Of a stretch of DNA of 64,000 nt, positions 13,284-26,224 are shown one piece after another (positions within the stretch are counted from its first letter, which is position 1; every line of letters begins with the position of its first letter). The translations under genes and the position numbers were made by a program. The notes beneath the pieces are model-generated. The model did not search any database. It saw only the letters and a list, made by a program, of their open reading frames with translations, and was not told the origin of the DNA. Origin of the DNA: Rhynochetos jubatus (Eukaryota; Chordata; Aves; Eurypygiformes; Rhynochetidae). The DNA lies in NCBI GenBank assembly GCA_027574665.1, contig CM050654.1:34243722-34307721 (forward strand). Direction: 5' to 3'.

Positions 13284-13302
13284 TTTTTTTTTTTTTTTTT
13301 TT
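13284..13302 (+). repeat. T19 homopolymer
   Basis: Nineteen consecutive T. There is no retroposon body attached that I can recognise, so it may be a mononucleotide microsatellite. Confidence 0.9.
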
Positions 13303-13435
13303 AAATATTCCAAACTTCAACAGATCTCTAGAATGCTGTAGTAAACACTTTATAGGCAAAAGAAAATGGGAAAAAATAGCCGGAAAAATATATTTGTATC
13401 TTGAAGGAAGAATATATCCATCACATCGCTCAACC

Positions 13436-13478
13436 TATAGTATATATATACACTATATATATTTATATATATATATAA
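13436..13478. repeat. AT-dinucleotide microsatellite, interrupted
   Basis: Alternating TA/AT runs interrupted by CAC and TTT. The tract can form self-complementary hairpins and is likely length-polymorphic. Confidence 0.85.
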
Positions 13479-16400
13479 AACTGAGAATCTGGAAGTGACT
13501 TGCTGCTAACCGATAACCATTTCTTGACTGACTTTGTTACAACTCATGGCATATTTAATCTTAATGCAATGCCCATCAACAACCACTCTAGATTAGTAGG
13601 ACTCATTATATCCAAGGTTATATAAATAGCTTATTCAAATAGCTTCTGTATATTTAGCAGCACCTCTGTAATTTTAATTACTTGTACAAAAAAAAAACCC
13701 AGGCGTGCCCTCTGTCACAGTCAAAAAGCATATTTAACAGTTCTGAAGGCTACATTCTGCATCAAATTGTTTTCAATATGTTGAAGATTCTACAGTTGGT
13801 AGTTCTTAAGGTGGTTCTCACTTGAAATAATTCTGGGTATTTTATTGGCTTTAAAGGAATCAGGAAAATGTTCACATTTTTTGCCCAACAAAATTTTTAG
13901 ATAATCAAAGGTGGAAGCTGTCTTTGTGAGAGCATTGAGAGCAAGTTTAAGTTTTTCCACGTGGCACTGCAGCCTGCTATATTAAGACCCTATTTGTAAG
14001 CATTTCCAGGTGCCTAACAGTGTGACACCCTGGATCTCCCAAGAGGCAGAACATCTCAGGGGCTGAACACTTACATGACTTCAGGAAGAGAATGGACAGG
14101 GTTATAGTGGAACAAAACATTTATTGCTAAATATGTCCAAATTACTTTCAGCTGAGGAAGTCTCAGAGGTACCTGAAGGAGTACTCTGGGAAACTACCAC
14201 ACATACTTGTCACCTGAAACAAATACCTAGGTATGTTCTTTTGGTCATCTCAAAATCTGAGCAGAGATGGTGAGCTATTTAACTCTTCTCATCTTCTAGT
14301 TTAGGGCACATCATGTTAAGTCTTTTGTTTTGCTTTGTTTCTCTTCTGTGTTTCAGAATACTTTGCACGTGGTGGGTCTTAAAGATTTCCAGTAGAAAGC
14401 AGTCCAAGAAACCTCATATTTCTTGGTATGGCTGTTGAAAAAGTGCTGGTAGAAATTCCCCATGACACAGATTTTCTAAGTGATGAGTGGTAGATAATGG
14501 ACTCCATAAAACCTACATTCTTTAAACCAGATAAAACATGGTTCTTAGCAGAATGGTATAAAATGTAACTATTAATCCTGTCACATTTTCAGTTGATGAG
14601 CAGTCAGAAGTTTCACACCAATTTATCATATCAAAGCACAGATGTTGTATCATTTAAAAAAAACTGTGAAAAGGGTAATTTGTCTCTATAACTATGCAGC
14701 TGGTGAAGCTAAGAATAGATCACAGAGACCCAGGTTCTGGTCAGTCAGCCTCATAGAACTGGAACATTATGTGTGCTTTACACTTCAGGACTTGAATACC
14801 TACTATAGCATAAAATTTAGAATTAATGGAATTATAACATAGTACTCAAATTAAGACCCCGTATGAGAGAGTCCATGCACTTGGTACTTCTGACTTATAT
14901 TTTACTAACTTCCCATCAGATAATTTGAATAATGAAGATTATGTTCAAGTGAGTAAAAACATTGCATTCTGCCAAAGCCATGGAGTTTTTGAACGAATTT
15001 CAGTAACAAGTTAGCTGCTCACAACTACCTAAAATCGTAGGTTGCAATTTCCTGAACTCTTAAATAAATTCCTTTGTGTGATTATGAATATTTGATGCAA
15101 CACTATCCTATGAAATATTTAGACACAATAAAAGGAATATCGGAGAAAAACTAAGCAATTCTGGCATTTGATCCACAGCAATTCACCTCTTTTTCAGAAA
15201 GTTTTATTCAAACAGTCCATATTCTCTTATATTCTGAGCTTCTGTTAAGCTGTTAATGAAGTAACAATATATTATTTATTTTCCTTCATTATAATCAGTG
15301 AATAAGCTTACTTGAATCATTGTCATATAAATAATGAATCTAGGATTTCTGTTCCCAAGTCAGGATTTCCAGTGTTAGTACTTTGGGTTATGTTGCTTAA
15401 GGTATCCACTGTGGATATAAATTATTTGTGTCTGTGTATCCTATTATTATTCAGAGGGGTTATAGTAGTAAGTACCTTCATTGTCATTCAGAGGAATACA
15501 TTATTTTCTTAAATGGATGAGTGTAGATCTGCTTTTCCTTCTTAAGAGTTTCATCATAGTCAGGGACAGAAAGAAGTGCCCTGCTAGTGTCCACTTTACT
15601 CAGAGAAGTACCCAGAAACCCAGACACAGGAAAGGCATTCCACGCCTACAACATCCAGTAAGACTTATGGTTTTCCTAAGGAAAGCCACTGGCATGTGAA
15701 TGTACTTAAGGACGAACTCAGCTCATTGTGATCCAATACAATATTTTGCAAACATTTGTTAAACAATTGTTGCTAAGACCTGCAACCTGTCAGAGTTTTG
15801 TTCACTTTTTATGTTCACAAGGTATTAGTCATACGAATCTGACACCTGTAACATGGAGTAAGTTCTGCTTTTTACATGGTGTGATTGAAACTTAAGCTGA
15901 TGAACAAAGGCTAACAGAAATAACAGAGTGAAAAATAACAGAAAGCAAAACACCATTTTTTGCTTGTAAAGGTTTCTGCTGCACAGCTATTCAAATATTC
16001 CTGTAAACAAACCTCCTCAAAACACAAACACCCATAAGAATGTTAATGACTAGAGGATAGAAAGGGGTACAGTCATGGTCAAACCCAACAGCTGCTCAAA
16101 ATTCAAGTACACATTGCAAACATTGCTTTGCAGAATTACAGCAGCTCTTCTATTTTGTCACACTGTAATCAAAGAAACCTGAAGCCCTCCTTGTTCTACA
16201 TGCTTGTAGGATACTGACCCATGATATTCAAGGTAGCTAGCAAAGGATTGTAGAGAAATGTCAACAGCAGGTTGATATATTTATCAAAACCTCCCTTGGT
16301 ACTTGATAAAAAGTGTGATCAAGCTCCCAGTGGTTGAAGCGGTTGCCATTTTAAGAAGCTCGTTTAGAAAATACAGTTTATTAACTAATTGTATTGCTTT

Positions 16401-16839
16401 TCCATTTATTATTGTCTGACAAGTTTGTAGTCAAGAATTTAAAATAATTTAGGAACTAGGATGTCATCATCTGTCCAGATGCCCACTGGCACAGGGCATG
16501 AGACCTTTATGCTCAGTAGACCACTCTCCAAATAGGCACTTGCTCTCCAAGGCAAGTTTATTGTACTCTGAATTTATCTCTAGCTTACAATTTGCCTGTT
16601 TTATAATTTAGCAGCATATGTAGCTCCCTTACCTGTAATTTTCCTGATCTGTGGATTTTAGTCTGTTTGTTATACTAGAACCCAAAATTTCCCAATCACA
16701 GCCCTAAAGCCTTAGAAAATCTACAAAGACATGGTCTGTAACTCCAGGTTAAAAATGTTATTTATATTTTGGTTTGTATTTTCCTTACAGTAAAGGAAGA
16801 AATCCATTTCACTACAGATTCAGTACAGCAAACACAGAT
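13479..16839. other. No gene recognised
   Basis: About 3.4 kb of AT-rich unique sequence. Open frames at 14642-14842, 15312-15512 and 15481-15699 (+) are short and without motifs. No transposon or RNA gene recognised. Confidence 0.65.
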
Positions 16840-17300
16840 AAGCACCGTGTTGCTGTAAATATAATTTCATTAGAAAGTGATTTTATGAATATTTATAAAT
16901 TTAAGCATGCAGAGACACACAAACGAAGTACGCTATAATGTCGTTTGTCTGCCAAGCTGTATTGCTACGAGTGGGTCACTTGCCAGAGTGAAGTTCTGGA
17001 AGGAGTAAGCAGATGGTACAGTAGACAAAGCAGAAAGAAAGCTTTTGATCATGACTGTTCAATGTGTTACCCAGTGGAGCTGCGATTATGTTTCCTTTCT
17101 AGCAAAGGAAGCCATTAAATAATTTACTTAACTCTTATGTTATTGAAGTTGTTCCAGAGCCTAACAGCACATCGGTGCCTTTGGACTCTTGACTATTTAG
17201 AGTGCTTTGTTCATTAAAATTGGAGAAGGGCTTTCATTCTTTGTGTGTATTGTGCAGCATACATGTTCTGAGTAGCTTTGTAAGTCTTACTATGTAGAAA
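16840..17300. promoter_or_regulatory. Candidate conserved noncoding element
   Basis: Non-repetitive block with several CpGs clustered at about 16924-16970 and AT-rich factor-like sites such as TTATGAATATTTATAAAT near 16882-16900. No sustained reading frame. Its texture resembles vertebrate conserved noncoding DNA, but this cannot be established from one sequence. Confidence 0.25.
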
Positions 17301-18059
17301 CAGGTAGTCTTGGCTTTAGGTTTTTCATTGCTCAAGACAAATTGAACACAATCTCTACCATCACTCATGCTAAATGATCAGATTTCCTGAATGATGTGTA
17401 TGGATAATGTTCCTAAGATATCTAGGAACCTTAATGCTTTCTTGTGAATGATGGCAGTGAAAGAAAACATCTTTTACTGGTTAGCAATGGACTGATTAAA
17501 GTTTTCCAGCCCCTTAAGAAAATCAGTCAAATAAGAGAACAGAGGATAACTTTCATTACTTAGCTATTGTGAAAGATACAGAGCAGACTCTGGAATATGG
17601 TGGGTGTTCTGGAAATACTTGAAAATGTTCATAAGCTTGCAAAAATGATTAGAATGGGTTAGTTTTGAATTGGATTCCAACTGATGAGAAAGAATCGGTT
17701 AAATTCAAATTGTGGGCATATAAGATTTTCAATTTTCATTGTAGGGTTATTTATGTGAAAGTGGTCAACTACAGAAGGACTCAGGATGAAAAAGTAAAGA
17801 TGGAATTTTCTTTTTAACCAAGTAGCTTTAGAAAGACCAAAAACCAGCTAAGGATATTCCCTTAGAAAGTAATCCTCAGGTTATAAAAGACAAGCCAATA
17901 AATACACTTGGAATTTTTTTTTCTTCTGCACTGCAAGAGTAAGAAGGCCTTGGGTAAAAGCCACATGTTTAAACTGCTCTTTAAGCACTGGAGTCACATC
18001 AGGTATAATACAAGTGATTAATGAAGTGGAGTTAATTATTTATGACAAACACAGGAATA
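17301..18059. other. No gene recognised
   Basis: AT-rich unique sequence. No open frame of interest, no repeat recognised. Confidence 0.65.
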
Positions 18060-18290
18060 AAAGGTTATTTAGAAAATACAAGCTATGAGAAAAGGCTGAA
18101 GGACTTAAGCTTAGAAAAAAGAAAGCTGGAGACAGGATGTGACAACAGCCTTCTTGTATACAATAAGTTTTAGTGAAGCAGGCCAAGATCAATTCCTTTT
18201 GGGCAAGTAGACAGTGAGTTTACATGAGTACACATTATGATAATTGGTACCATAACAAGATATAGTGGATATTTAAGTTAGGCAGTTGTG
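18060..18290 (+). mobile_element. Ancient CR1 LINE 3' fragment (sense)
   Basis: The stretch from 18075 follows the pattern of the CR1 ORF2 3' end: a block equivalent to 'gag-aaaaggctgaaggact...cttagaaaaaagaaagctggagacagg' at about 18085-18138, then a degenerate equivalent of the region encoding the conserved RxxIRKKF-like segment near 18250-18280. It is heavily diverged, carries stops and frameshifts and has no intact reading frame. The low similarity implies an old insertion. The boundaries are approximate and the subfamily cannot be named by eye. Confidence 0.55.
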
Positions 18291-19429
18291 TAACTGAAAA
18301 GGGATGGATACTCCAAAAAACAAACTCAAATTTGCTTTGAAATCCCTCTATCTATTTGGAGTTAGTATGAGACTGAATCTGACAGTGTGGTCCTTATCAG
18401 GATACATTGACTCTGGTGACTGCTATTTCCACCCATCAGCTTCCTTTACCAGTCTGACCCAGCTGTATTCACTCACCCTGAGCCCACAGCTCTGTAGCAG
18501 CTGCTGTGAGCAGGAGGAATCCAGTTCTTTTCAGGGATGTAGGAGTGTCCAGATTTGATCCCCTGAATTTCAGCTTACTAATAACATGCTGTTCACTACT
18601 CTGTATGTGTGCTTGCACAGAGGATGTGTCCCAAGAAGAATAATATATTGCAGAAATGAATGATGTGAGACAGATTTCCAAAATATTTCTTTTGTCGTGT
18701 GTCCATCTGCATTACAGATTTTTTTTATTCAGTTCTATTTATGCTGTTTCTTGGATCATCCTGTTTCTATATCTTTGTTATAAAATGTTATTCCCATTAA
18801 CATTTTATTTTAAGCAATGAAATAACTGTTTGCATTGCTATCTTTGTGAAATTAAAATAATATATTTTCAAACTTACTTCTTGTTATACTGCTTGCAGTC
18901 TTTTCTCACTCCCTCCAGCTTTAACAATACGTACATCTGAACAACTTTACTTGTAAAGTAAGCAGTTGAAATTTTCATTAACTGGTCTCTGAAATAAATA
19001 GGAATGTTGATTTGTTATTTTAACGTTTGACAGTAAGGATGAAAATTGTAAGATAAAGGCAAAAGTGAGATTATGTGAGACCAAAAATCTGTCAAAATAC
19101 CTTTTGTTTCTATCATGACAAGAAGTCAACTGCTTAGGAAATATCTTAAGAACGGGTGATATCCCCAAGGTTTTGGTACCTCCTGAGCCAGAGGTGAGAG
19201 TATCTATTTAACACACCTTGATGTATTTCTTCCCCATTAACTTGTTTCCTCAAGTTCCTATAATCTTTAGCATCCATAGTGTACTGCAGCAAGGAGCTCT
19301 GCAAGTCAAACATGAGACATGGGGAAGCTGCTTTTCTGTGGGGTTTTTTTCAACCTGCTCAGGGCTAATTGCATTTGATGCCTCTTAGTTCTTGTGCTGT
19401 AAAAGACACTGGATAATCAATCTCTTTTT
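18291..19429. other. No gene recognised
   Basis: No coding frame with motifs. The frames at 18304-18558 (+) and 18469-18681 (-) overlap and look like chance. No further repeat identified. Confidence 0.6.
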
Positions 19430-20720
19430 GTCCTTGCCAGGCATGATTTTCCAGACTTCTATCAAATTCTCCTTCAGCTGTCTTTTCTCCAGTAGGATAA
19501 GTCATTGTCTACTCAGTCAAAGTAAGGAAAATATTCAATATTCTTTTTCATCTTTGTTGCCCTTCTTTGAGCCTTTCTGTAGAGGAGGATGAGAACTGTG
19601 TGGTGTGGATTTACATAGAAGCATAAATGTTTTCTATTTCTTCTCTATTCCTTCTCAAATAATTTCCAACATGGCATTTTCTTTTTTCACTCTTTCTGAG
19701 CTATGGAAAGTAACTGAAGTACACATCATAACCCCAAGATCTCACTCCTCAGCTATGTTGTTCAACACACATCCCCTCATTTATATGTAAATATAACCTT
19801 TTTTTCACCCATGTGTATTACATAATATTTACCTAGATTTAATTCCATTTTGTGGGCCTGATACAATTTTGGAACATCCTTAGGCCAACCTTTGTTGAAC
19901 AATCTTTTGTTCTCACAGCCTTATAACTATTTTTTCAGCAAAATTAGTCATGTACATTGAAGACTTTATTTTCAAAAAAACAGATTGGTTCCTGATTTGC
20001 TGGTTTTATGTTATATTTAATGGCTTGTATTTTTCTGGATCATTCCTAGTATATATCTTGAAACTTTGTCATCTTTACTGTATCTGCTATTTTCTTATTC
20101 TCAGGTATGAAAGTGGTTTTGAGTGATACTTTATATACCATAAACAATTGTTCACCTTTCTAGTCCTTGAACTCCTTTTGAATTCTTAGGTAAATGCTGA
20201 CTGATGCAATTTGTTCCTGTTTGATTTTGTTGCTTGTTCTGTAACATTTATTGACACTTCAATTTGATTCAGGTCTTCAGTGAATACCCAGTAATGTAGG
20301 GTTCCAGTGTGGGAATCTCCCCAAGTTCTTCCACAATGAATACAAAGGCAGCAAATTAATTTAGTTTTCTGGATGGCCCTTTTTTCTCTGAGTGCTGCTT
20401 TTGCTCCTTTATTATCTATTGACTCTAGAGACTTCTGGAAGGCTTTTTACTCCTAATGTGTTTGAGGAACAATGTATTAAGTGTATAAAAAAACTACCAG
20501 CAAATACTTTTCAAGTACAAGGGTTTTTTTGGTCCATCTTACCATGTCTCTTACATTCAGCTTCCCAGCACCTGCACTCTATTTTTCTCACTTGAACAAA
20601 ACCTTAGACTTTCTTAAAGCTACTACTCAAATTGAATGACCTACCTTCCCCAGCAGTTTAGCCATACCTTTTTCCTTTTTTTCCTTTCACAGGTCTTTCC
20701 TGAAAAGTGATATGCATCTC
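19430..20720 (-). mobile_element. Long ancient CR1 LINE remnant (antisense)
   Basis: The plus strand reads as the reverse complement of an old amniote-type CR1 ORF2. The clearest parts are about 19640-19850 (landmarks 'aatttccaacat', 'ccccaagatctc', 'tttaattccattttg') and about 20235-20480 (landmarks 'tattgacacttcaattt', 'gggaatctcccc', 'aatttagttttctgg', 'gagtgctgcttttgctcc'). Between them (19870-20230) the match is weaker. From about 20480 to 20720 the pattern continues with 'cacttgaacaaa' and 'aagctactactcaaattga'. The colinear order over about 1.3 kb supports one eroded copy, not several small ones. Many stops and indels; no coding capacity remains. Ends are approximate. Confidence 0.65.
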
Positions 20721-20849
20721 TTTATGCCTTAAAATGTAATGTGGAATGTATACTCCCACCTTGTATAGTCAAAGCCTAATCTAAATTAAATTTTAAGTAC
20801 TTTTTAAAATTAGTATCTTATTAAATTGGAGCTGTTTAAGATTTGGGCA

Positions 20850-22530
20850 ATATCTATTCACCATATGCGAGTACATTAGGTTCAAGGTCCAGGTTCAAAG
20901 CACTGAAGGAAAGGATTCTGGTAAGTCACTACCTGGTGATGGCCAGGATATTGGTTACTCAATAAGGCTCAATTAGCTAAATGAAGATCAATTGCGGTAC
21001 GTACACAATGAGAATTGTCTTTTTACTTCTGTGCATAGTAGAGGGCAGTAAAATCTCAAAAACGCAGAGTAAGGGGAAAAAAATCTTCCAAGTTTTATAT
21101 AAAGCTTATGTTGTAATTAGATGTTAGAATAAACACTACTTCATTCCCTGCCTTTCCCACAATAAAAGGAAAATGGTATCTTAATTCTTTAAAACCAGAT
21201 CATAATAACATATCAGAAATTAAATGCAGTGACATTAAATAATAATGAATGTCTCTAGAGGAGAAATTTGTATATTTCCTCACAGATTTTTTCTTTTTTT
21301 TCCTTTAATATTTTCTTTTTCTCCTTTTTTGTCTCATCTGTGTTTTATATCTACTCCTTTGGGTAGTGTTTGATTTTTAAATCATCAACTCACCACATGT
21401 TCCTAAGATTAGTCTGATCTTAGGACCTTGATTAGTCTAATTAGTTGAGCCAGAAAATTATTGTCATTTATAACAGGTTATTTTGTTCACGTTTCATTTC
21501 AACTTTGTTCAAAAAGATTTGTGAGGTTTTTTGTTGTTGTTTTTTTTTCCACCCTTAATCTTGGTGCATTTCACATATGACAGTCTAAATAGAAAAGATG
21601 GAGAACTTAGTTTTCACAAAGATTTTTCCCAAGACTCTTCAGTTTCTGTCTTATGTAAGTATGTGATTAAACAGGTCATAAAAAGCTAGAACACTGTTAA
21701 GGGGGGGAAATGTAGTTCTACAAAATCATACTTCTTGTAATGGAAGTTTCAATCCTAAAGAAATAGTGCCAAAAATAGTCTCAGAGCTCTCTCAACCAAA
21801 TGGAAAGATTGCAAATATATTTCTGTCAGTGGCGGAAATGTATTTCTGGGAAGGCAAGGAGACCATTCACAACCTCCAGATTGATTCCCATTATGCCTAT
21901 GAGAGTCTCGTGGCTAAATCCCAACATTTTTCTTGGAAAATACATTCCATAGCAGAATAGCCATTTGTCTTAACACCCCATGGCTGCCCACAAACAAAGC
22001 GTTCTGCCAATGACTGGCACAAACTTCAACCTGCAGTCTGAAATCAAGCTGGTCCTTTTTATTCTTTCATTTTTAAAGAAAAACTCTCAAGGGCACATCT
22101 CATAGCCTGGAAGAGAACAGAGAAAAGCAGATGGCAACACCATTTGCAGCCTGAGTGACAGCAGAGGAAGCCAAAATGCTAGATTAACAGCCTCATCCCA
22201 TCACAAATCTTTGTTAACTCAATCGTGTAGCGTTATTTGAGGGCCCAGAACTGGGCAGGCATCTCTCCAACAACGGAAGGTATGATCCCAAAAGGAACAC
22301 TGCACACCTTAAAAACATCACAGCTACAGGAAAATGGTGGTGAAGGTCACTGGCTACTTTGCAGCTTGGGAATTTAGGAAGGGAAAAACACCACCTTCAT
22401 GCACCTACTGTAGAATTTAAATTATAAGGAAAGGATTTTAAGAGCTCATTCATCTGTTTTACTGTTCTAGGTTTGACTTTTTTCCCCAGACTGTAGCAAA
22501 CCTCCAGACTGGGGAGATCTGTGCAAGTTT
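20850..22530. other. No gene recognised
   Basis: AT-rich sequence with pyrimidine-rich patches near 21285-21345 and 21520-21550. Frame 21766-21960 (+) has no recognisable motif. Confidence 0.6.
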
Positions 22531-22569
22531 CTAACTTACATGTTAGAAAGGCTGCTCCAGAGCAGCCTT
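22531..22569. repeat. Two adjacent small inverted repeats
   Basis: CTAAC at 22531-22535 pairs with GTTAG at 22542-22546. Immediately downstream, AAGGCTGCTC at 22548-22557 pairs perfectly with GAGCAGCCTT at 22560-22569 across a 2-nt spacer. The second stem is GC-rich. No terminator or RNA gene is implied in a vertebrate context. Confidence 0.8.
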
Positions 22570-24049
22570 GATTTGTGATAGACTGCATTCCATAGCAGGT
22601 GCATAGGCAGAGCTGGTATCAGAGGGGTCTGGATAGGAAGAAAAACAACACAGCGAGCAGTCATCTCACAGGAAGGCTGGCATCAGCAAAATATTGAATA
22701 AGATGTTGGAAACCCACCGGTTGCCATGGAGTTTGGCACAGAGAGGGGAGGGTTCTTTGCCTGGTTTATAGGAGAGAGGTTCCTATTGCAAGATCTAAGT
22801 TTCCACTTCAATTAATAATATAGATCTTCTTAATAAATATAGGTCTCTTCAGTGGGTGTCTACTTCATCTAGTGCCTATTTTTACATATTATATAGAAGG
22901 CATGAAATGATGAATAACCTCTAAGCACCTGTTTCAGCCCTGGTGCAGCAGTAAAAGCAAAGAGTATGAGGTCATATCATGTGTTCAGATAATGTGTGAC
23001 CCCCAAAGTAAGACCAGATCTCTCATGAATGTGGGATTTGCCAGGCTAGATTAGCTAATACCAGCTGCTTCAGACAGAAGAGGGGAAAATAAAAGAGAAC
23101 AAGTGAGAAAACCTATTGACTCACTCAGCCAGTTAATCACACAGCGCTGCACACTGGGAAGATCCCCGCAGGGAAAGATGGTTACATTACAAATGCTTTC
23201 TTGATTAGCACACGGATCTGAATTTCTTACATATCATAGGACAGTGTTTCCAGAAGTACACCCATGGTGTTGGGCAGTACAAGAATGGCTGCTCTTGTAT
23301 ACAGCTGATGTCCAGGATGTTCTATGTTGCTATAATCCAAAAGTAGTACTCTACCATAGGAGGGCACTGGCAGCACGTCAAAGTGAGACAGTGATCCCCA
23401 CCTTACAAAGCAATATTGCCTTTCTTCCAGGGAAAACCATGTAGACTGAGTGTTATATTAAAAAGACTTTCACTGATTGGTTTTGTAATATCCTTCTCCC
23501 TGAGGGAGATGGTCCTGCTTTCTTGGGATACCACTTTCTCATGAAGCTGCCTTTTAAAACTTTCTCTGTAAGATGCATACTGTGGAACAAAAGAAGGACC
23601 AAATACTCAACAATATTTTTGTTGTGTGTAGCTCTGCATTTTACTGCATTTTACTTCTGCTTATCACAAATCTACATGCAGTGATTTTAATGATAAATTA
23701 TAATTTTCTTGAATATTTAGTGTGAATTGCATGGCTGGAAAAATAGAACAAGTTTCCATTTGAAGTAGTTCCTCATACTTGACAGTAACTGCACTTGTAA
23801 TAACCCAGAGGCCAACTGAAGTTCTACCTGTAGTCTACCAGCTTCAATGAATTCTTGATAGCTCCCATCCCTCTCATAACTGATTTTTATCATGTTTTCA
23901 TCATGAAACACACTTAACGTTTTGCCATTCTTCTGCACCCTGCCTGCTGTGTCTTCACATGTTCTTAATAGATTCTTTGACGATACAATTATCAAACATG
24001 TAACACGAATTTATTCCTCTCTTCTGCTTATTTTTCATCTCTCCTTTCT
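22570..24049. other. No gene recognised
   Basis: Unique sequence. Short frames at 23244-23444 (+) and 23717-23995 (-) are without motifs. Confidence 0.6.
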
Positions 24050-24560
24050 ACCTTTTGACACTGATTGAAAAATGCTATCCAATCTCTGCACTTTATTGCC
24101 TCTCATCCCATCTACTGACCATTCTTTCATTCACTGTCATGATACTTTTGTCCTATGTTTCTCATATACTGCAGTTTTCATTTTTTTCCCATCTTCATTC
24201 TAAAATCCTGCTCTTGTATTTTGTTATTAAGAACTATCTCACACTTCAGCCAATTTGCTTCTGTAGAGACCACTTTGCCTTCCTGTTCTCATTTACCTTT
24301 ATTCTTATTTACCATGTTATTTTCAGTTCCCTCAATTCCATGCTCAGTCCTGCGAGCTCAGCCTTGCCTCCTTTACACTCGATCAATTCAAAGCACTCAT
24401 GCCAAAATTTTTAATGGCCTATTCTTAGCCAAGTCCCAGAACCTGCACTCTGTCTTCATCTCTGCAACCTGACAGCTGCCTTCAATACTGCCACCACTCT
24501 CTTTTTTTCTTGAAATATTGCCCTTCCCGGATGATTCAATTTTCTCGTCATTCTCCCCCA
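24050..24560 (+). mobile_element. Ancient L2-like LINE reverse-transcriptase fragment (sense)
   Basis: Translated pieces line up in order with the reverse transcriptase of L2-clade LINEs. First comes LIEKCYPISALYCLSSH at about 24058-24108, corresponding to the family's 'LER..HSRCLHFLSSH'-type segment. Next is FNGLFLAKSQNLHSVF at 24410-24457, corresponding to 'NDLLLAK..GL.SVL'. Last, after a one-base frameshift, LTAAFNTA at 24469-24492 corresponds to the 'LSAAFDTVDH' catalytic motif, whose aspartate has become Asn. The region is strongly pyrimidine-rich, as L2 sense strands are. A TGA at 24470-24472 ends the upstream frame. Weak similarity may continue to about 24670. L2 copies are old and sparse in bird genomes, consistent with the decay. 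Confidence 0.6.
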
Positions 24561-26224
24561 AACTATGTATTCACTCAGCCTTTAGCCACAGGATTCTCTT
24601 TTTAATCCCACAAACAAAGCCATCTTTAACTCTATGATTGCCTGATCTACATCTCAATTCTATATGTCTCTTTTCTGTTAAAGAATAAAATTTCTACCAG
24701 TTTGTCTTGACGTAAGGATGTGTATTTACTTGAGGTCAACCTAAAGCTGATTAAGCATAGTTCTTCGATCCCAACCCCTGATAGCTGTCTTGCAAGGAAC
24801 AGTGGTATTGTCCACTTGTGACCAAGAAAGTCACTAGGCAATGCAAAGCCATCTCACCCTAGCCCTTTCATGCCAGTTTTCACATTTTCTTTGAACATAA
24901 AGCTTGTAACATAATTTCAGTAGTACTTAGGCAACGATACAAATTTTTATTTGGCTGAGCAGTATCTTTCTACACCCTTCCAATACTTTCTTGTCACCTC
25001 TTTTGTCACACACAGGTTGTAGAAAGTTTCTGTTGTTGTTTACCCTCCTTTTGTTCTTTGCTTTTTCCAGAGTGCCTTGCAGTGAGTGATCTTTATCTCT
25101 GAGGAACTACTAACTATGGCAGTCAGGACAATGTAAAATGGTGTTTTAAAAAAATTCAGCTTGTGAATTATGTGCAATCTGGTGACCAGAGCCTTTACAG
25201 GGATCTTTCTGGTTTAGAATATTTCAGGGAACAAAGCTTGCAAAAGTTCTGCCATTTCCTACTCCTAAAGTAATCACTGCAGCTTCTACAACAGTTTCAC
25301 AAAGGATGGTATCTCTATACCACTGCGTATATATAGCCTTCTGACAGACATTTTTATTATGGGATTTCTTGTATTGGATTGTAGCAGTCATATGTTTGAG
25401 ACGTAAAGTCAGTTAGGGTTATTTAATATGCACAAGGAAATAATGTACCTGTTTTGGGGATTTTCTCATTTCTTCTGCTTTCTGTTGTTATCTGAACAAA
25501 TTGCATGTACACCATAGCAGAAATATTAATTAACACGTAAAAGTATCCTAAAAGAAGAAATTATAGCTTAAACCCACAAGAGACCTTTTACTGTGTTCCT
25601 TTGTTTGAATGACCTCTTGCAGAGAAACTCAAGGGTCATTATTGTGGAAACTTTCAGGAAAAAGTGATGTCACCTGAAATCATTTTAATGGAGCCTCATC
25701 TTCACATCCTATTGATTTATCTGCTAAGTATGAAGGGAAATCAATAAACAGAATAATTTTCACATCTTTTAAACATCTACAGTAGCCAAAAAATACTGTC
25801 CAGTGCAGAAATGAATCACTGGAATAAAAAGTCATAGCCATTGATAGACATGATTTTTTTTTTATATTAAAAAAGTGATTTTCATGTTTTGTCTACCATC
25901 TTTTGTTTGATGTATTTGTACTAAAGGTGAATTTCATTCAGTGACAGTAAAAATTTTGTATGAAATGGGTTAAAATACTGAGATTTTCCTCATTATAAGA
26001 TGAGATCCCAGATAAACCAATATACATTCATTGATATTTGCTTGTTGCAACACAAGACCTCAACTGGCTTATTCACTGCTTTTAAATTAGGAAACTCATT
26101 CTATAAACAGCTAACGGAGAGAAGATAGCTCTGGAATATTAATTTAGATAACCCAATTTAGGAACGTACTTCTTACTATGGATTGTTTAGGGAGAATAAT
26201 ATGAAGTGTTTCTAGTGTCAGATG
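24561..26224. other. No gene recognised
   Basis: AT-rich unique sequence. No transposon, exon or RNA gene recognised apart from possible tail-end decay of the upstream LINE to about 24670. Confidence 0.6.

Noticed and set aside
24055-24472. Two overlapping plus-strand frames of 119 and 105 codons
   Set aside because: They are produced by the pyrimidine-rich L2-like LINE fossil; parts of their translation match decayed reverse transcriptase in shifted frames.
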